Assembly: GCF_028369295.1 (NCBI RefSeq)
Contig: NZ_JAQMYP010000031.1
Location: forward strand, 1-64,000
Direction of reading: 5' to 3'
DNA length: 64,000 bases
DNA from: Streptomyces sp. HD
Lineage (GTDB): Bacteria > Actinomycetota > Actinomycetes > Streptomycetales > Streptomycetaceae
Shown here: positions 1 to 8,640 of the stretch, piece after piece
How the letters are laid out: every line of letters starts with the position of its first letter
Numbering within the stretch: the first letter of the stretch is position 1
The notes under the pieces: generated by a model
Database searches by the model: none
What the model was told of the DNA's origin: nothing
Seen by the model: only the letters and a program-made list of their open reading frames with translations
Translations under genes and position numbers: made by a program

Positions 1-176
1 TCCTTCGGCGCGGTCGCACGTGGGCTCTTACGGTTCCGCCGACCGATTCCCGGAAGGGCGTCGCTGTAGCGGAACGCTCCGATCCTCTCGTCATGCTGCG
101 CATTGAGCCGGTGGATCAGGAACATTCCCACGATGATGACGAAGATGATCACGGCGACGGTGACGGCTGTCTCCAC
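1..176 (-). CDS. small membrane protein, truncated at window edge
   Basis: The start is GTG at 176-174, preceded by a clear ribosome-binding site (GGGGAGGTGA) that overlaps the stop codon of the upstream gene, so the two are probably co-transcribed and coupled. The 58 visible residues begin METAVTVAVIIFVIIVGMFL, one N-terminal transmembrane helix, followed by a basic, polar cytoplasmic segment. No stop is reached before the window edge, so the C-terminus is unknown. I do not recognise the family. Its position suggests a role linked to the DUF5994-like gene. Confidence 0.6.
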   Translation of the reverse strand, partial: METAVTVAVIIFVIIVGMFLIHRLNAQHDERIGAFRYSDALPGIGRRNRKSPRATAPK

Positions 177-180
177 ATCC

Positions 181-741
181 TCACCTCCCCAGGGCGGAAC
201 TCAAGATCCCGATCGAGGCTCCGGCCGCCGAAGCGGCTCCGCCGTCGGTCTCCCACTCCTCTTCCCGGCTCCGAGCCTCCGCCGCGTCGTGGCTCATGGC
301 CTCGTCGGCTATCAGACCGCTGGCCGTGCGGATGCCTCCCGGCACGGTTGCTGCTGCCATCAGCCGGGCGGTGGCGGCCGGCTCCGTCTCCGGAGGGATC
401 ACCAGTAGGTCCAGGCGGCCCACCGTGTAGGAGAGGAGGATCACTTTGTTCGGGTCCTGCTCGTCGGCGAACCAGCCGACATGCACGGTGTGCCCCGTGA
501 CGGGGACCTTACGCGGGATGACGGGCCAGTGGGCCGGGTTCACGGTGACGTGGGTGATCCGGCCCCAGCACGCGTCCAGCGCGTCCGTCAGAGTGGGGAT
601 CTCCCGGAGGAGATCACGGGAGCGGGGCCACCAGGCACCGTCCAGGAGACCTGGACCCGAGCCGGTCGGGGCCAGGGACAGCCGGGCCGACGCCGAAGGC
701 AGGCGCTCTTTGATGATCGTAGGTTCGATGGTCGCGGTCAT
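181..741 (-). CDS. DUF5994-like protein
   Basis: A 186-residue soluble protein starting MTATIEPTIIKERLPSASA. Residues about 20-130 contain RLSLAPTGSGPGLLDGAWWPRS, NPAHWP and HTVHVGWFADEQDP. This pattern (lay out a value, remove a baseline, read out W/G motifs) resembles the actinobacterial DUF5994 family, whose function is unknown. The C-terminal 50 residues are Ala/Glu-rich and probably disordered. I chose the ATG at 739-741 because family-like sequence begins there; the longer upstream reading frame looks non-coding. The small membrane protein follows with a 4-nt gap. Confidence 0.65.
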   Translation of the reverse strand: MTATIEPTIIKERLPSASARLSLAPTGSGPGLLDGAWWPRSRDLLREIPTLTDALDACWGRITHVTVNPAHWPVIPRKVPVTGHTVHVGWFADEQDPNKVILLSYTVGRLDLLVIPPETEPAATARLMAAATVPGGIRTASGLIADEAMSHDAAEARSREEEWETDGGAASAAGASIGILSSALGR

Positions 742-1313
742 GACACGGACCTGTCCCCGAGCCTCCTGCTGGAGGCCGGTGTTGTTGCTCGCCGGGAACA
801 ACACCGACGTGGCGGCCGGTGTGCGAAGTACTCCCGGTGCTTTCACTCTACGCCGCTCCGAGGTCCGGGACGCGCTCGTGAGCAGGCATTTCACCGAGAC
901 ACAACGGTGTGCCCCGCACCTCTTGGTCCCGCCTTATGGAGCACAGGAACGGGGCCACGAGAGGCCGAACATGCGAGAAGCGTTCGCGCCAGCCGTCTGC
1001 TGTCCCGAGGCGCTCGATCACCTTGAGGGTCTGCAGATTGGGGCGCACACTCGGCATCGCTCGCACGCGCTGGGCGAGTGCTCGGGCGTGGTCGTGGGGA
1101 CGCGCTGAGTGATGGCTTGCCAGGTGTCGTGATCCTCAGGGCGGTTGAGGCGGGCGGGCATGGTGTTCCCGGCCGACTGCGGGGCTGGATTCGCGAACGC
1201 GCAGGTCCGACTGCCCTCAGCCGCCGTACTTCTGACGGCCCCACCAGTCATCCCCTGGGAGAAGCCGAGCAAGATCTTCTCCCAGATTTCTCCCAAACGA
1301 TCTCCAGAAACCC
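742..1313. other. gene-poor stretch beside tRNA-Pro
   Basis: About 570 bases with no convincing gene. On the minus strand two overlapping frames (around 1296-1018 and 1066-848) show partly coding-like codon use, for example NLQTLKVIERLGTADGWRER. Neither has a recognisable domain or a good ribosome-binding site, and a frame switch near 1050 would be needed to join them. Because this lies at the 3' side of a tRNA gene, a decayed remnant of an integrated element is possible, but no integrase motif is visible. Confidence 0.35.
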
Positions 1314-1352
1314 GTCAGGGGCCTGATCCACTTGGTGGATCAGGCCCCTGAC
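1314..1352 (-). terminator. strong hairpin terminator of tRNA-Pro
   Basis: An 18-bp perfect stem (1314-1331 with 1335-1352) around a TTG loop, only 14 nt beyond the mature tRNA 3' end in the direction of tRNA transcription. There is no long U-tract on either side, as is common for Streptomyces terminators. Confidence 0.85.
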
Positions 1353-1366
1353 CTGGTGTTTCACTG

Positions 1367-1440
1367 TCGGGGTGGCGGGATTTGAACCCACGACCTCTTC
1401 GTCCCGAACGAAGCGCGCTGCCAAGCTGCGCTACACCCCG
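1367..1440 (-). tRNA. tRNA-Pro(CGG)
   Basis: A 74-nt cloverleaf read on the minus strand. The acceptor stem pairs CGGGGTG with CACCCCG, with discriminator base A. The anticodon stem CTTCG/CGAAG encloses the loop TTCGGGA, giving anticodon CGG. The T arm contains GGTTCAAATCC. CCA is not encoded. The gene is followed directly by a long hairpin. Confidence 0.95.
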
Positions 1441-1473
1441 ATGTCACTGCTTGTCGCGGCGACGACGTTTACT

Positions 1474-2280
1474 TTAGCCCACTGGTGGCTGGAGACGAAA
1501 TCCGGTTTTGGTGCGGCGAAGGACGCGGCGGCGGATCGGGTTGGGGCGGGCGTGGTCGAGGGCCACGAGGAGGATGGCCAGGGCGTAGATGCCGAGGCCG
1601 ATGAGAAGGGCGTTGCCCAGGACGCTCTTGTAGCCGTGCCGGTCCACGTCGAGGAACGGATAGAGGTAGCGGCCCGGTGAGCCGGGGAGGAACTCGCCTC
1701 GGACGAGGCTGAACGCCAGGTAGGTGAGGGGGTAGAGCAGCCATGTCGCCGCCTGCCGTAGCCGCAGCTGGCCGGGGGCTGTCAGGAGCAGCCAGTCCAG
1801 TACGGCCGCGACGGGTGTCACCGTGTGCAGGATCTGGTTGGTGATCGCGTGCCAGCCCGTCGGGGCGGTGGCCTCGCCCGTGAGGACGCCGGGGAGTCCG
1901 AAGGGGCTCGCCTGGTTTGCCAGCAGCAGGTGGTAGACGATCCCCGTGACCACGACGTAGAGCAGCGTGGCGCCCGTCAGGGCCGACGGCAGGGGACGGC
2001 GGGCCGTCCGGGCGCGGCGGGCCGCGAGGGTGAGGACCAGGGCCAGCAGGATGTTGCTCTGGATCGCGAAGTGGCTCAGGGTGCGCAGTGGGCCGCCGAA
2101 GGTCACCTCGACCGCCACTGCCGCGGTCGCGCCCAGGGCCACCAGTAGGCGGTACGCGGCGGCCCAGGGGCGGCGCGTGGGGTTCATCACCGCCGTGGCG
2201 GGGACGTGGGAGGGCAGCAGCGTGGGGATGCCCGGTATCGCGGGGAGGTCCGGGATGTCCCTGGGTATCGGGGCTGTCAT
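1474..2280 (-). CDS. Pr6Pr-family integral membrane protein
   Basis: A 268-residue protein with about six hydrophobic helices after a 40-residue N-terminal tail. It has the hallmarks of the Pr6Pr membrane family: helix 1 AAYRLLVALGATAAVAVEV, FAIQSNILLALV, a conserved HTVTPVAAVLDWLL segment and YPFLDVDRHGY near the C-terminus. Biochemical function is unknown. The ATG at 2280 is supported by a TAGCGT box 6 nt upstream, suggesting a leaderless transcript. It stands alone, converging on the tRNA gene, with an 8-bp tandem repeat upstream. Confidence 0.8.
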   Translation of the reverse strand: MTAPIPRDIPDLPAIPGIPTLLPSHVPATAVMNPTRRPWAAAYRLLVALGATAAVAVEVTFGGPLRTLSHFAIQSNILLALVLTLAARRARTARRPLPSALTGATLLYVVVTGIVYHLLLANQASPFGLPGVLTGEATAPTGWHAITNQILHTVTPVAAVLDWLLLTAPGQLRLRQAATWLLYPLTYLAFSLVRGEFLPGSPGRYLYPFLDVDRHGYKSVLGNALLIGLGIYALAILLVALDHARPNPIRRRVLRRTKTGFRLQPPVG

Positions 2281-2286
2281 GCCCTC

Positions 2287-2292
2287 ACGCTA
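2287..2292 (-). promoter_or_regulatory. -10 box, leaderless start of Pr6Pr gene
   Basis: TAGCGT on the minus strand, six bases before the ATG at 2280. This matches TANNNT at the spacing expected when transcription begins at the start codon. Confidence 0.5.
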
Positions 2293-2380
2293 AGCAGATA
2301 GGGCAAAACGAGCGATACGGGTAATCCGTACGGGTTACGCGTAGGCCCGTAGATCGCCCAAGTTCCCGCGCTTCGTTAGG

Positions 2381-2506
2381 CCGAGCAGCCGAGCAGCCGA
2401 GCAGCCGAGCAGCCGAGCAGCCGAGCAGCCGAGCAGCCGAGCAGCCGAGCAGCCGAGCAGCCGAGCAGCCGAGCAGCCGCAGCCGGGCAGCCGGGCAGCC
2501 GAGCGG
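2381..2506. repeat. 8-bp tandem repeat (CCGAGCAG)n
   Basis: Twelve perfect head-to-tail copies of CCGAGCAG (2381-2476) followed by four degenerate copies to about 2506. It lies in the gap between the Pr6Pr gene and the phosphoesterase, just past the phosphoesterase stop at 2550. Eight is not a multiple of three and no ribosome-binding site precedes it, so it is not a coding repeat. Copy number is likely to vary by slippage. Confidence 0.95.
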
Positions 2507-2549
2507 TCCTGCCTGACGTCGGGCTTCCCCGCTCGGCTGTCCTCTCCCG

Positions 2550-3476
2550 CTACTCCCGCCCCACCAACGTCAGCAACGTCGCCTCAGGCGGGCAGGCGAA
2601 CCGGAACGGTGTGTATCGGTTGGCTCCGCAGCCCGCCGAGACATGCAGGTACGACGTACGCCCCTCCGCCGTATGCGTGGACAGTCCCTTGACGCGGTCC
2701 GTGTCCAGGTCGCAGTTGGTGACGAGGGCGCCGTAGAAGGGGACGCAGATCTGACCGCCGTGGGTGTGGCCGGCCAGGACCAGGGGGTAGTCGTCGGCCG
2801 TGTACGCGTCCAGGACGCGCAGGTACGGCGCGTGCACCACGCCCATCGCGAAGTCGGCCGTGCCCGACGGGCCGCCGGACACCTGCTCGTAGCGGTCCCT
2901 CTTGATGTGCGGGTCGTCCAGGCCGGTGAGCTCGACCGACATGCCCTCGATCTTCAGGGTCCCGCGGGTGTTCGTCAGGTTGACCCAGCCCGCGGTGTCG
3001 AAGCCGTCGCGCAGGTCCGTCCACGGGTTGTGGATCACGCCGACGGCGGGCGGGTTGCCGTTCAGGCCGTGGCGGCCCTGGACCTTCTCCAGCAGATAGC
3101 GGGCGGGGTTGCGCGGCTTGGGGCCGTAGTAGTCGTTCGAGCCGAAGACGTACGCGCCGGGGAACTCCATCAACGGGCCCAGCGCGTCCAGCACCTCCGG
3201 CACGCCCTCCGGGTCCGACAGGTTGTCGCCCGTGTTGATCACGAAGTCGGGGCGCAGGCCCGCCAGTGAGCGCAGCCAGCGCTGCTTCTTGCGCTGGCCG
3301 CTGACCATGTGGATGTCGGAGACCTGGAGCACGCGCAGCGGGCGCATGCCCGCGGGCAGGACGGGGACCGTCACCCGTCGGAGGCGGAAGAAACGGGCTT
3401 CGAAACCAGCCGAGTAGAGAAGACCGGCGGCGCCCACCGCCGTGATTCCGAGGGGTACTCCGTATCGCGCGCGCAT
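2550..3476 (-). CDS. membrane-anchored metallophosphoesterase
   Basis: A 308-residue calcineurin-fold phosphoesterase of the YaeI/YkuE type. An N-terminal hydrophobic helix (residues about 8-25) anchors it. Metal-binding motifs appear in order: D-x-H in QVSDIHMV, GD in INTGDNLSD, the N-D pair in GSNDYYG (usually GNHD) and GHTHGGQI near residue 235. The family hydrolyses phosphodiesters; substrates of its actinobacterial members are unclear, though a lipid or nucleotide pyrophosphate is plausible. It is monocistronic and divergent from the YqeY-like gene. Confidence 0.85.
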   Translation of the reverse strand: MRARYGVPLGITAVGAAGLLYSAGFEARFFRLRRVTVPVLPAGMRPLRVLQVSDIHMVSGQRKKQRWLRSLAGLRPDFVINTGDNLSDPEGVPEVLDALGPLMEFPGAYVFGSNDYYGPKPRNPARYLLEKVQGRHGLNGNPPAVGVIHNPWTDLRDGFDTAGWVNLTNTRGTLKIEGMSVELTGLDDPHIKRDRYEQVSGGPSGTADFAMGVVHAPYLRVLDAYTADDYPLVLAGHTHGGQICVPFYGALVTNCDLDTDRVKGLSTHTAEGRTSYLHVSAGCGANRYTPFRFACPPEATLLTLVGRE

Positions 3477-3661
3477 ACGACCATCGTGTCAGACCGGGGG
3501 AGCGCCCTGTGCCCGGCAACCCCTGGCTCCCCTTGGTCCCCCCACAGGGGCCGTCCTCTGTCGTCCTCTGTCGTCCTCCTCCGCCTCCGGTACGGCCCCT
3601 TCGCGCAGGTCCCTTGAAATCAACGGGCGTTCCGCTCCCTGCACCTGCGACAATCGACCCC

Positions 3662-4126
3662 ATGACCACGCTCAAGTCGAAGCTGCAGGAAGACCTCAAC
3701 GCCGCGATCAAGGAGCGCGACGAGCTCCGCTCCTCGACGCTCCGGCTGACGCTCGCCGCGATCACCAAGGAGGAGGTCGCGGGCAAGGAGAAGCGCGAGC
3801 TCTCCGACGACGAGGTGCAGAAGGTGATCACCCGCGAGGCGAAGAAGCGTCGTGAGGCTGCCGACGCGTTCGCGCAGGGTGGTCGTGCCGAGCAGGCCGA
3901 GCGGGAGAAGGCGGAGGGCGAGGTCCTCGCCGCGTACCTGCCGAAGCAGCTCAGCGACGACGAGCTGAACCAGATCGTCGCCCAGGCCGTCGAGGAGGCC
4001 AAGGCGGCCGGCGCCGAGGGGCCGCGGGCCATGGGTGCCGTCATGAAGATCGTGAACCCGAAGGTGGCGGGTCAGGCGGAGGGCGGCCGGGTCGCCGCCG
4101 CGGTGAAGAAGCTGCTCGCCGGCTGA
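3662..4126 (+). CDS. GatB/YqeY domain protein
   Basis: A 154-residue protein starting MTTLKSKLQEDLNAAIKERD, a full-length stand-alone YqeY domain: an N-terminal helical hairpin, DDEVQKVITREAKKRREAADAF, and a C-terminal helical domain (AYLPKQLSDDEL to VAAAVKKLLAG). The same fold forms the tail of GatB in the tRNA amidotransferase, where it touches tRNA; the role of the free form is not settled. The ATG is 7 nt after GACAAT, a plausible -10 box. An in-frame upstream extension is rejected because it lacks family similarity. Confidence 0.9.
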   Translation: MTTLKSKLQEDLNAAIKERDELRSSTLRLTLAAITKEEVAGKEKRELSDDEVQKVITREAKKRREAADAFAQGGRAEQAEREKAEGEVLAAYLPKQLSDDELNQIVAQAVEEAKAAGAEGPRAMGAVMKIVNPKVAGQAEGGRVAAAVKKLLAG

Positions 4127-4191
4127 GGCGCCGGTCGAGCGAGGCGCCGGTCGGGCGAGACGCCAGTCGGCCGAGACTCTCGTCGGCCCTG

Positions 4192-4221
4192 GGAGGGCAT
4201 CCTGAGACCAGGGTGCCCTCC
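4192..4221 (+). terminator. hairpin terminator after yqeY-like gene
   Basis: A 13-bp stem (4192-4204 with 4209-4221, one G-T mismatch) with an AGAC loop, followed by TTT. It lies about 65 nt past the YqeY stop codon. Confidence 0.8.
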
Positions 4222-4224
4222 TTT

Positions 4225-4522
4225 GTGCGTTCGGAATGCGGACGCCTCGCCGGATGTGACGATCGCTCTCTCGTTCTAATTTCCATTGTGGTGGCGCGTT
4301 CCGGACGGTAAGGTCGTGGCGTCATGTTGCGCGTGGTGCAGGCGTGGCGGGGGTACGGGGATACGGGGCTTACCATTCCGATTTGCGCATTCTTTCTACG
4401 GGTGACCTGTGCGCGTTTTCGCGCGACCGCAGGCTCGTTTCTGTTGCCACGTTTTTCTCAGGTCCTCGACCAGGCCTGAAGTAATCGGGTCCTTGACCGG
4501 CCCGAAGCAAGGGGGAAATGAA
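4225..4522. other. intergenic leader before secreted protein gene
   Basis: About 300 bases, more A/T-rich than its surroundings near 4265-4290 and 4375-4460, with no supported gene. It probably holds the promoter and 5' leader of the secreted DUF2690-like gene, but I cannot place a convincing -35/-10 pair. Confidence 0.4.
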
Positions 4523-4999
4523 ATGAAGCGTGCTCTCAGCAAGAGATCCCTCACCCGGCTCGCGCTGGTTCCGGCCGCCGCGACCGTCTTCACGATGATT
4601 CCGCTGGCCGGCAGCGCATTCGCGGCGGGTTGTCACGACACGGGCTGTGAGAACAAGGGGCCCGTCTCCATGGGCTGCGACGCCGACGGGCACACCGTCC
4701 TGGTGGGCGAGGTCTACTCGGACAACGGCGGCCGTACCGACTACGAACTGCGCTGGAGCAACAAGTGCTGGGCCGGCTGGGCCCGTACCGGGGACTCGAA
4801 GTGGGCGGCCACGATCTCGGTCGAGAAGTGGAATCCGGACCGCACGAAGCTGATCACCCGCCGGACCGTGACCATCAAGAACGGCCAGCACGACTGGACC
4901 AACATGGTCGGCGGCAAGGGATACATGGTGCGCGCCTGCGCGACCGAGAAGAGCACCGGCAACACGGACTGCACGCGGTTCGTCGGCACCGACTCCTGA
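4523..4999 (+). CDS. secreted DUF2690-like protein
   Basis: A 158-residue protein with a classical Sec signal peptide (KRALSKRSLTRLALVPAAA, then a hydrophobic core, cleavage near GSAFA-AG, residue about 34). The mature part has cysteine pairs (GCHDTGCENKG, MGCDAD) and YELRWSNKCWAGWAR. This last motif (xLRWSxxCxAxWAR) is typical of DUF2690, a small actinobacterial secreted domain of unknown function. The start is ATG 4523 with AAGGGGGAAA upstream; an ATG five bases earlier hits a stop at once. It precedes another small secreted protein on the same strand. Confidence 0.75.
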   Translation: MKRALSKRSLTRLALVPAAATVFTMIPLAGSAFAAGCHDTGCENKGPVSMGCDADGHTVLVGEVYSDNGGRTDYELRWSNKCWAGWARTGDSKWAATISVEKWNPDRTKLITRRTVTIKNGQHDWTNMVGGKGYMVRACATEKSTGNTDCTRFVGTDS

Positions 5000-5218
5000 A
5001 CCCTCCTCTCCTTCGCGTACTCGGGAGACATTGTCAGTGGCGTGAAGGGGTGGGTCGCGCTGGAAGCGCGAGCTCAACAGTTGGGGTTACTGGCGTCAAG
5101 AGTATGACTGCCGTAATTCATCACGCTTATGGGTCACCGGGAAATTCCTGTCCCTCCTATTGGGGCGACAGAGGGTTTTGTCCGGCGAATTCGCATTCTT
5201 CTGAAGAGAGGGTTCTCC

Positions 5219-5641
5219 ATGAAGCTGAGCATCAAGCGACCACTGATTGCCGCCGCCGTCGGTGCCGCCGCCTTCGGGCTCGTGACCACCGTGGGCACCG
5301 GCCCGGCCGCCGCGTCCGGGCTGGCGACCGTCAGCTGGTGGCACAACTGGGACGGCCCGACGTACGCCGGCGGAAACGGCACCCTTGAGCCCCTCGGCGA
5401 GGTGCTGTGGTCGGAGGACATGCAGGCGGACGGCTGGGCGACCCGTGCCCAGCTGCAGTACAAGGACTCGTCCGGCAACTGGCACAACACCGGCGGGGTC
5501 TGCTTCGACGACACCTCCACCACGGGCGCGACCAAGTGCGACAGAAGCGTCGCCGAAGGCACACCGGTCCGGGTGCACATCTGGGCGTCCAAGAACGGCG
5601 CCACGCGCGCCAGCAACTACAGCAACGTCGTCGACGCCTGA
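5219..5641 (+). CDS. small secreted protein of unknown function
   Basis: A 140-residue protein with a Sec signal peptide (MKLSIKRPLIAAAVGAAAFG, cleavage around residue 33 after AAA) and a mature domain of about 105 residues. The mature part is rich in Trp, Asn, Ser and Thr and has one Cys pair (GVCFDD and TKCDRS). Segments such as VSWWHNWDGP, LQYKDSSGNWHNTG and VRVHIWASKNG suggest a small beta-sandwich, but I do not recognise a family. The ribosome-binding site is GAAGAGAGGG. It ends at a strong terminator shared with the convergent PBP gene. Confidence 0.75.
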   Translation: MKLSIKRPLIAAAVGAAAFGLVTTVGTGPAAASGLATVSWWHNWDGPTYAGGNGTLEPLGEVLWSEDMQADGWATRAQLQYKDSSGNWHNTGGVCFDDTSTTGATKCDRSVAEGTPVRVHIWASKNGATRASNYSNVVDA

Positions 5642-5693
5642 GGCACGGGGAGCCGTGCGCGTGAGCCACGGCGGGTGAAGTCGCCCCGCACAC

Positions 5694-5725
5694 AGGAGGG
5701 GCCCGGCACATGCCGGGCCCCTCCT
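5694..5725. terminator. bidirectional hairpin terminator
   Basis: A 14-bp GC-rich stem (5694-5707 with 5712-5725) between the convergent secreted-protein and PBP genes, suited to ending transcription from both sides. Confidence 0.85.
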
Positions 5726-5778
5726 CGTGTCACCTGCTGGGCAATCCGCTGGGTACGTTGCCGAGCGCGATCAGCCGC

Positions 5779-8064
5779 TCAGCCCCTCCCCCCGTTGCCG
5801 TTCCCATTGGTCTGGCCCTGCCACCAGCCCTCCGGGAGGGAGAACGTCGGGGTCGGGAACGTGCCGCCGTCCGCGCCGCCGGTGTTGCCGCCGCCGACCA
5901 GGCCACCGATGAGGTTGTCGCCGTTGTCCCCGTCGTTGCCACCGTTCTGGTTGCCGTTCCCGCGGCCGTTCTCGTCCTTGTCCTTGTCCTTGTCGCCGTC
6001 CGGGATGTCGATGAAGTTGAACTTGTCGGCCGGCTTGCCCGCGAGGGCGCCGGACATGGCGTCCTTCCAGATCGGGCCGGGGACCTCACCGCCGTAGACC
6101 AACTCGTGGTACTCGCCGCCGATCGTGATCTTCCGCATCATCACCGCCTGGGTGGCGCTGCCGACCCAGACGGCGCCGGAGAGGTTCGGCGTGTAGCCGA
6201 CGAACCAGGCGTTGCGGCGTTCGTCCGTCGTACCCGTCTTGCCGGCGCTCTCCCGGTCGGTGAGACCCGCCTGCCTGCCCGTACCGGAGTCGACCACGCC
6301 GCGCAGCAGGTTGTTGATGGTGTCGGCGGTCTGCTCGGACATCGCCCGGGAACACGTCGACTTCGGCACCTCCAGCGACTTCTGCTTGCCGCCGACCTTC
6401 TGCGTGACCGACTCGATGGCGACCGGCGTGCAGTACATGCCGCGCGAGGCGAAGGCGGCGTACGCGCCCGCCATGGTGAGCGGCGAGATGCCGGTCGAGC
6501 CGAGGGTCAGCGACGACGGCACCTCGGGGATCTTGTCGCCGTTGCCCTGGCGGACCTGGAGCTTGTCGGTGATGTTGACGACCGGGCACATGCCGATGTC
6601 CTCAAGCATCTGCACGAAGTACGTGTTGACCGACTTCGCCATGGCCTGCTTCAGCCGGTAGGGACCGACCTCGGACTCGTCCTCGTTCTCCAGCTTGTAA
6701 TTGCTGTCGTTGACCCAGGCCTTCTCACAGCCCCGCACGGTCTGCGGATACGGCATCTCGTACGGCGCGGAGTACTCCTGCGTCGGCGGCCGGCCCTCCT
6801 CCAGCGCGGCCGCCGCGAGGAACGGCTTGAACGTCGAACCGGTCGGGAAGCCGTAGTTGGAGCCGCCGTACGCCGCGTCGACCGAGTAGTTGAGCTCGGT
6901 CTCGTTCTTGCCGGAGCCGTACGGCTTCGACTGGCCCATGCCGAGGATCTTGCCGGTGCCGGGCTCGACCAGAGTGGTCGCGGCCGCGACCTTGTCCGAC
7001 CTGTAGACGTGGCTCTTGAGCGAGGTCTGGACCGACTCCTGGGCCTGCGGGTCGAGCGTCGTCGTGACGGTCAGACCGCCCTGGTTCCAGACCTTGGCGC
7101 GGGCCTCGCGGTTCTTGCCGAAGACCGGGTCGCTGAGGATGACCTTCTCGACGTACTTGCAGAAGAAGCTGGCGCCCTTGACCGCGGTGATGCAGCCGTT
7201 CCTGGGCTTCTTCACCTTCAGGCCCAGTGGTGTCTCCTTGGCCTTGTCGGCCTCCGCCTGGGAGATGTCGCCGAGGTCGGCCATCCGCTGCAGGACGATG
7301 TTGCGCCGCTTGGTGGCCTCGGCCTCGTCGTTGATCGGGTCGTACCGGCTGGGCGACTGGACGATACCGGCGAGGAGGGCCGCCTCCTGGACCTTGAGGT
7401 TCTTGGCGGACTTGGAGAAGTAGCGCTGGGCGGCGGCCTCGACGCCGTACGCCTGCTGGCCGAAGAACGTGATGTTCAGGTAGTTCTCAAGGATCTTCTT
7501 CTTGCCGAGCTCCTCCTCCACCTGGATCGCGTACTTCAGCTCCTTGATCTTGCGGCCGATGGTCTGCTGGGTGGCCTGCGCGACCTTCGTCGGGTCGTCG
7601 CCGGCCTCCTCCACGAAGACGTTCTTCACGTACTGCTGCGTGAGGGTGGACGCGCCCTCGGAGACACCGCCGCTGCGCGCGTTGCGGTTGAGGGCGCGCA
7701 GGACGCCCTTCAGGTCGACCGCGCCGTGCTGGTAGAAGCGGGCGTCCTCGATCGCGACGATCGCCTGCTGCATGTACGGCGAGATGTCCTTGAGGTCGAC
7801 CACCGTGCGGTCACGTGAGTAGACCGTGGCGATGGTGCCGCCCTTGGCGTCCAGGATCGTGGTGCGCTGGCTCAGCGGCGGGGTCTTCAGGTTGGCCGGG
7901 AGTTCGTCGAAACTCTCCACCGATCCCTTGGCCGCGAGCCCCAACGCGCCGACCGCCGGCAGGGCGATACCCGCCAGCACGGCTCCCGCGAGCACACTGA
8001 CACCGAGGAACTTGGCGGCCTGCTGCGTTGGCGACAGACCACCGCCCGAGCGCTTCTTTGGCAT
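5779..8064 (-). CDS. class A penicillin-binding protein (bifunctional)
   Basis: A 761-residue peptidoglycan synthase. It has a short cytoplasmic N-terminus and a transmembrane helix at about 18-45. The glycosyltransferase domain includes catalytic Glu106 in EDARFYQHG and GASTLTQQY at 137-145. The transpeptidase domain has S410-T-F-K413, S478-V-N480 and K609-T-G611. The last 70 residues are Asp/Lys/Gly/Asn-rich and likely disordered. It polymerises and cross-links cell-wall glycan outside the membrane. A TAGGCT box lies 6 nt before the ATG. The neighbouring wblA matches the mycobacterial ponA2-whiB4 arrangement. Confidence 0.95.
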   Translation of the reverse strand: MPKKRSGGGLSPTQQAAKFLGVSVLAGAVLAGIALPAVGALGLAAKGSVESFDELPANLKTPPLSQRTTILDAKGGTIATVYSRDRTVVDLKDISPYMQQAIVAIEDARFYQHGAVDLKGVLRALNRNARSGGVSEGASTLTQQYVKNVFVEEAGDDPTKVAQATQQTIGRKIKELKYAIQVEEELGKKKILENYLNITFFGQQAYGVEAAAQRYFSKSAKNLKVQEAALLAGIVQSPSRYDPINDEAEATKRRNIVLQRMADLGDISQAEADKAKETPLGLKVKKPRNGCITAVKGASFFCKYVEKVILSDPVFGKNREARAKVWNQGGLTVTTTLDPQAQESVQTSLKSHVYRSDKVAAATTLVEPGTGKILGMGQSKPYGSGKNETELNYSVDAAYGGSNYGFPTGSTFKPFLAAAALEEGRPPTQEYSAPYEMPYPQTVRGCEKAWVNDSNYKLENEDESEVGPYRLKQAMAKSVNTYFVQMLEDIGMCPVVNITDKLQVRQGNGDKIPEVPSSLTLGSTGISPLTMAGAYAAFASRGMYCTPVAIESVTQKVGGKQKSLEVPKSTCSRAMSEQTADTINNLLRGVVDSGTGRQAGLTDRESAGKTGTTDERRNAWFVGYTPNLSGAVWVGSATQAVMMRKITIGGEYHELVYGGEVPGPIWKDAMSGALAGKPADKFNFIDIPDGDKDKDKDENGRGNGNQNGGNDGDNGDNLIGGLVGGGNTGGADGGTFPTPTFSLPEGWWQGQTNGNGNGGRG

Positions 8065-8070
8065 GAGGGC

Positions 8071-8076
8071 AGCCTA
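8071..8076 (-). promoter_or_regulatory. -10 box, leaderless start of PBP gene
   Basis: TAGGCT on the minus strand, six bases upstream of the ATG at 8064; this agrees with TANNNT for a transcript starting at the initiation codon. Confidence 0.5.
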
Positions 8077-8640
8077 AACCGTAGAGATGAGCGATCCGAG
8101 GGCCGATCGTGCGTGAGCATGGTCCGGCGCGGTGACCTGGGTCATGGGCTCGCGGGATGACATGAGCTGTGACCCACGTCGTGACGTAGGCCATGGCACG
8201 GCAAAGTCGGCCATCTGCCAGCCCGCGGAGCTCGCATGATGGATGCAGCCCATTCGCCGGACAGGCGCGCAGGCCTTGGCCTAAGCTGCTCTCAACTGTC
8301 ACGGCAGTGCGGCCACGTATCAATACGTCCGGCGACCCCGAATCGTTTCGGATGTTGCTCACTTTTTTTGGTGGGCACGTGCCCGAATCCGCCTTGTGTG
8401 TCATCCGGCGTCCGTTGTGACTCAATAGAACTGTCCCGGTTTGCCGGGAAGGTCACGCATGTCGCCAGCTCACTCCCCCGGGTGATCTGCCGCTTACGCA
8501 TAGTCCGTTCGGGCCATTCAAGATTGGGCCCGAAGGGGGTGTTGCGCTGTGCCCACCTTCCGTAACGTCCTCAACTGGCGGCGGTGAATATGCCGCTGCC
8601 GCCGTGGGGGAGCCTCGATTCGGGAGAGGACGGCGCCGGT
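8077..8640. other. long wblA upstream region
   Basis: About 560 bases with no supported gene, separating the divergent PBP and wblA genes. A perfect 12-bp palindrome, GGGCACGTGCCC, lies at 8373-8384 just after a run of seven T. The wblA start (8641) has GGGAGAGGA nine bases upstream. Long regulatory leaders are usual for whiB-like developmental genes; individual operators cannot be assigned from sequence alone. Confidence 0.45.

Noticed and set aside
848..1296. Integrase or recombinase remnant beside tRNA-Pro
   Set aside because: No catalytic R-H-R-Y or serine-recombinase motifs can be seen; kept only as a low-interest possibility.
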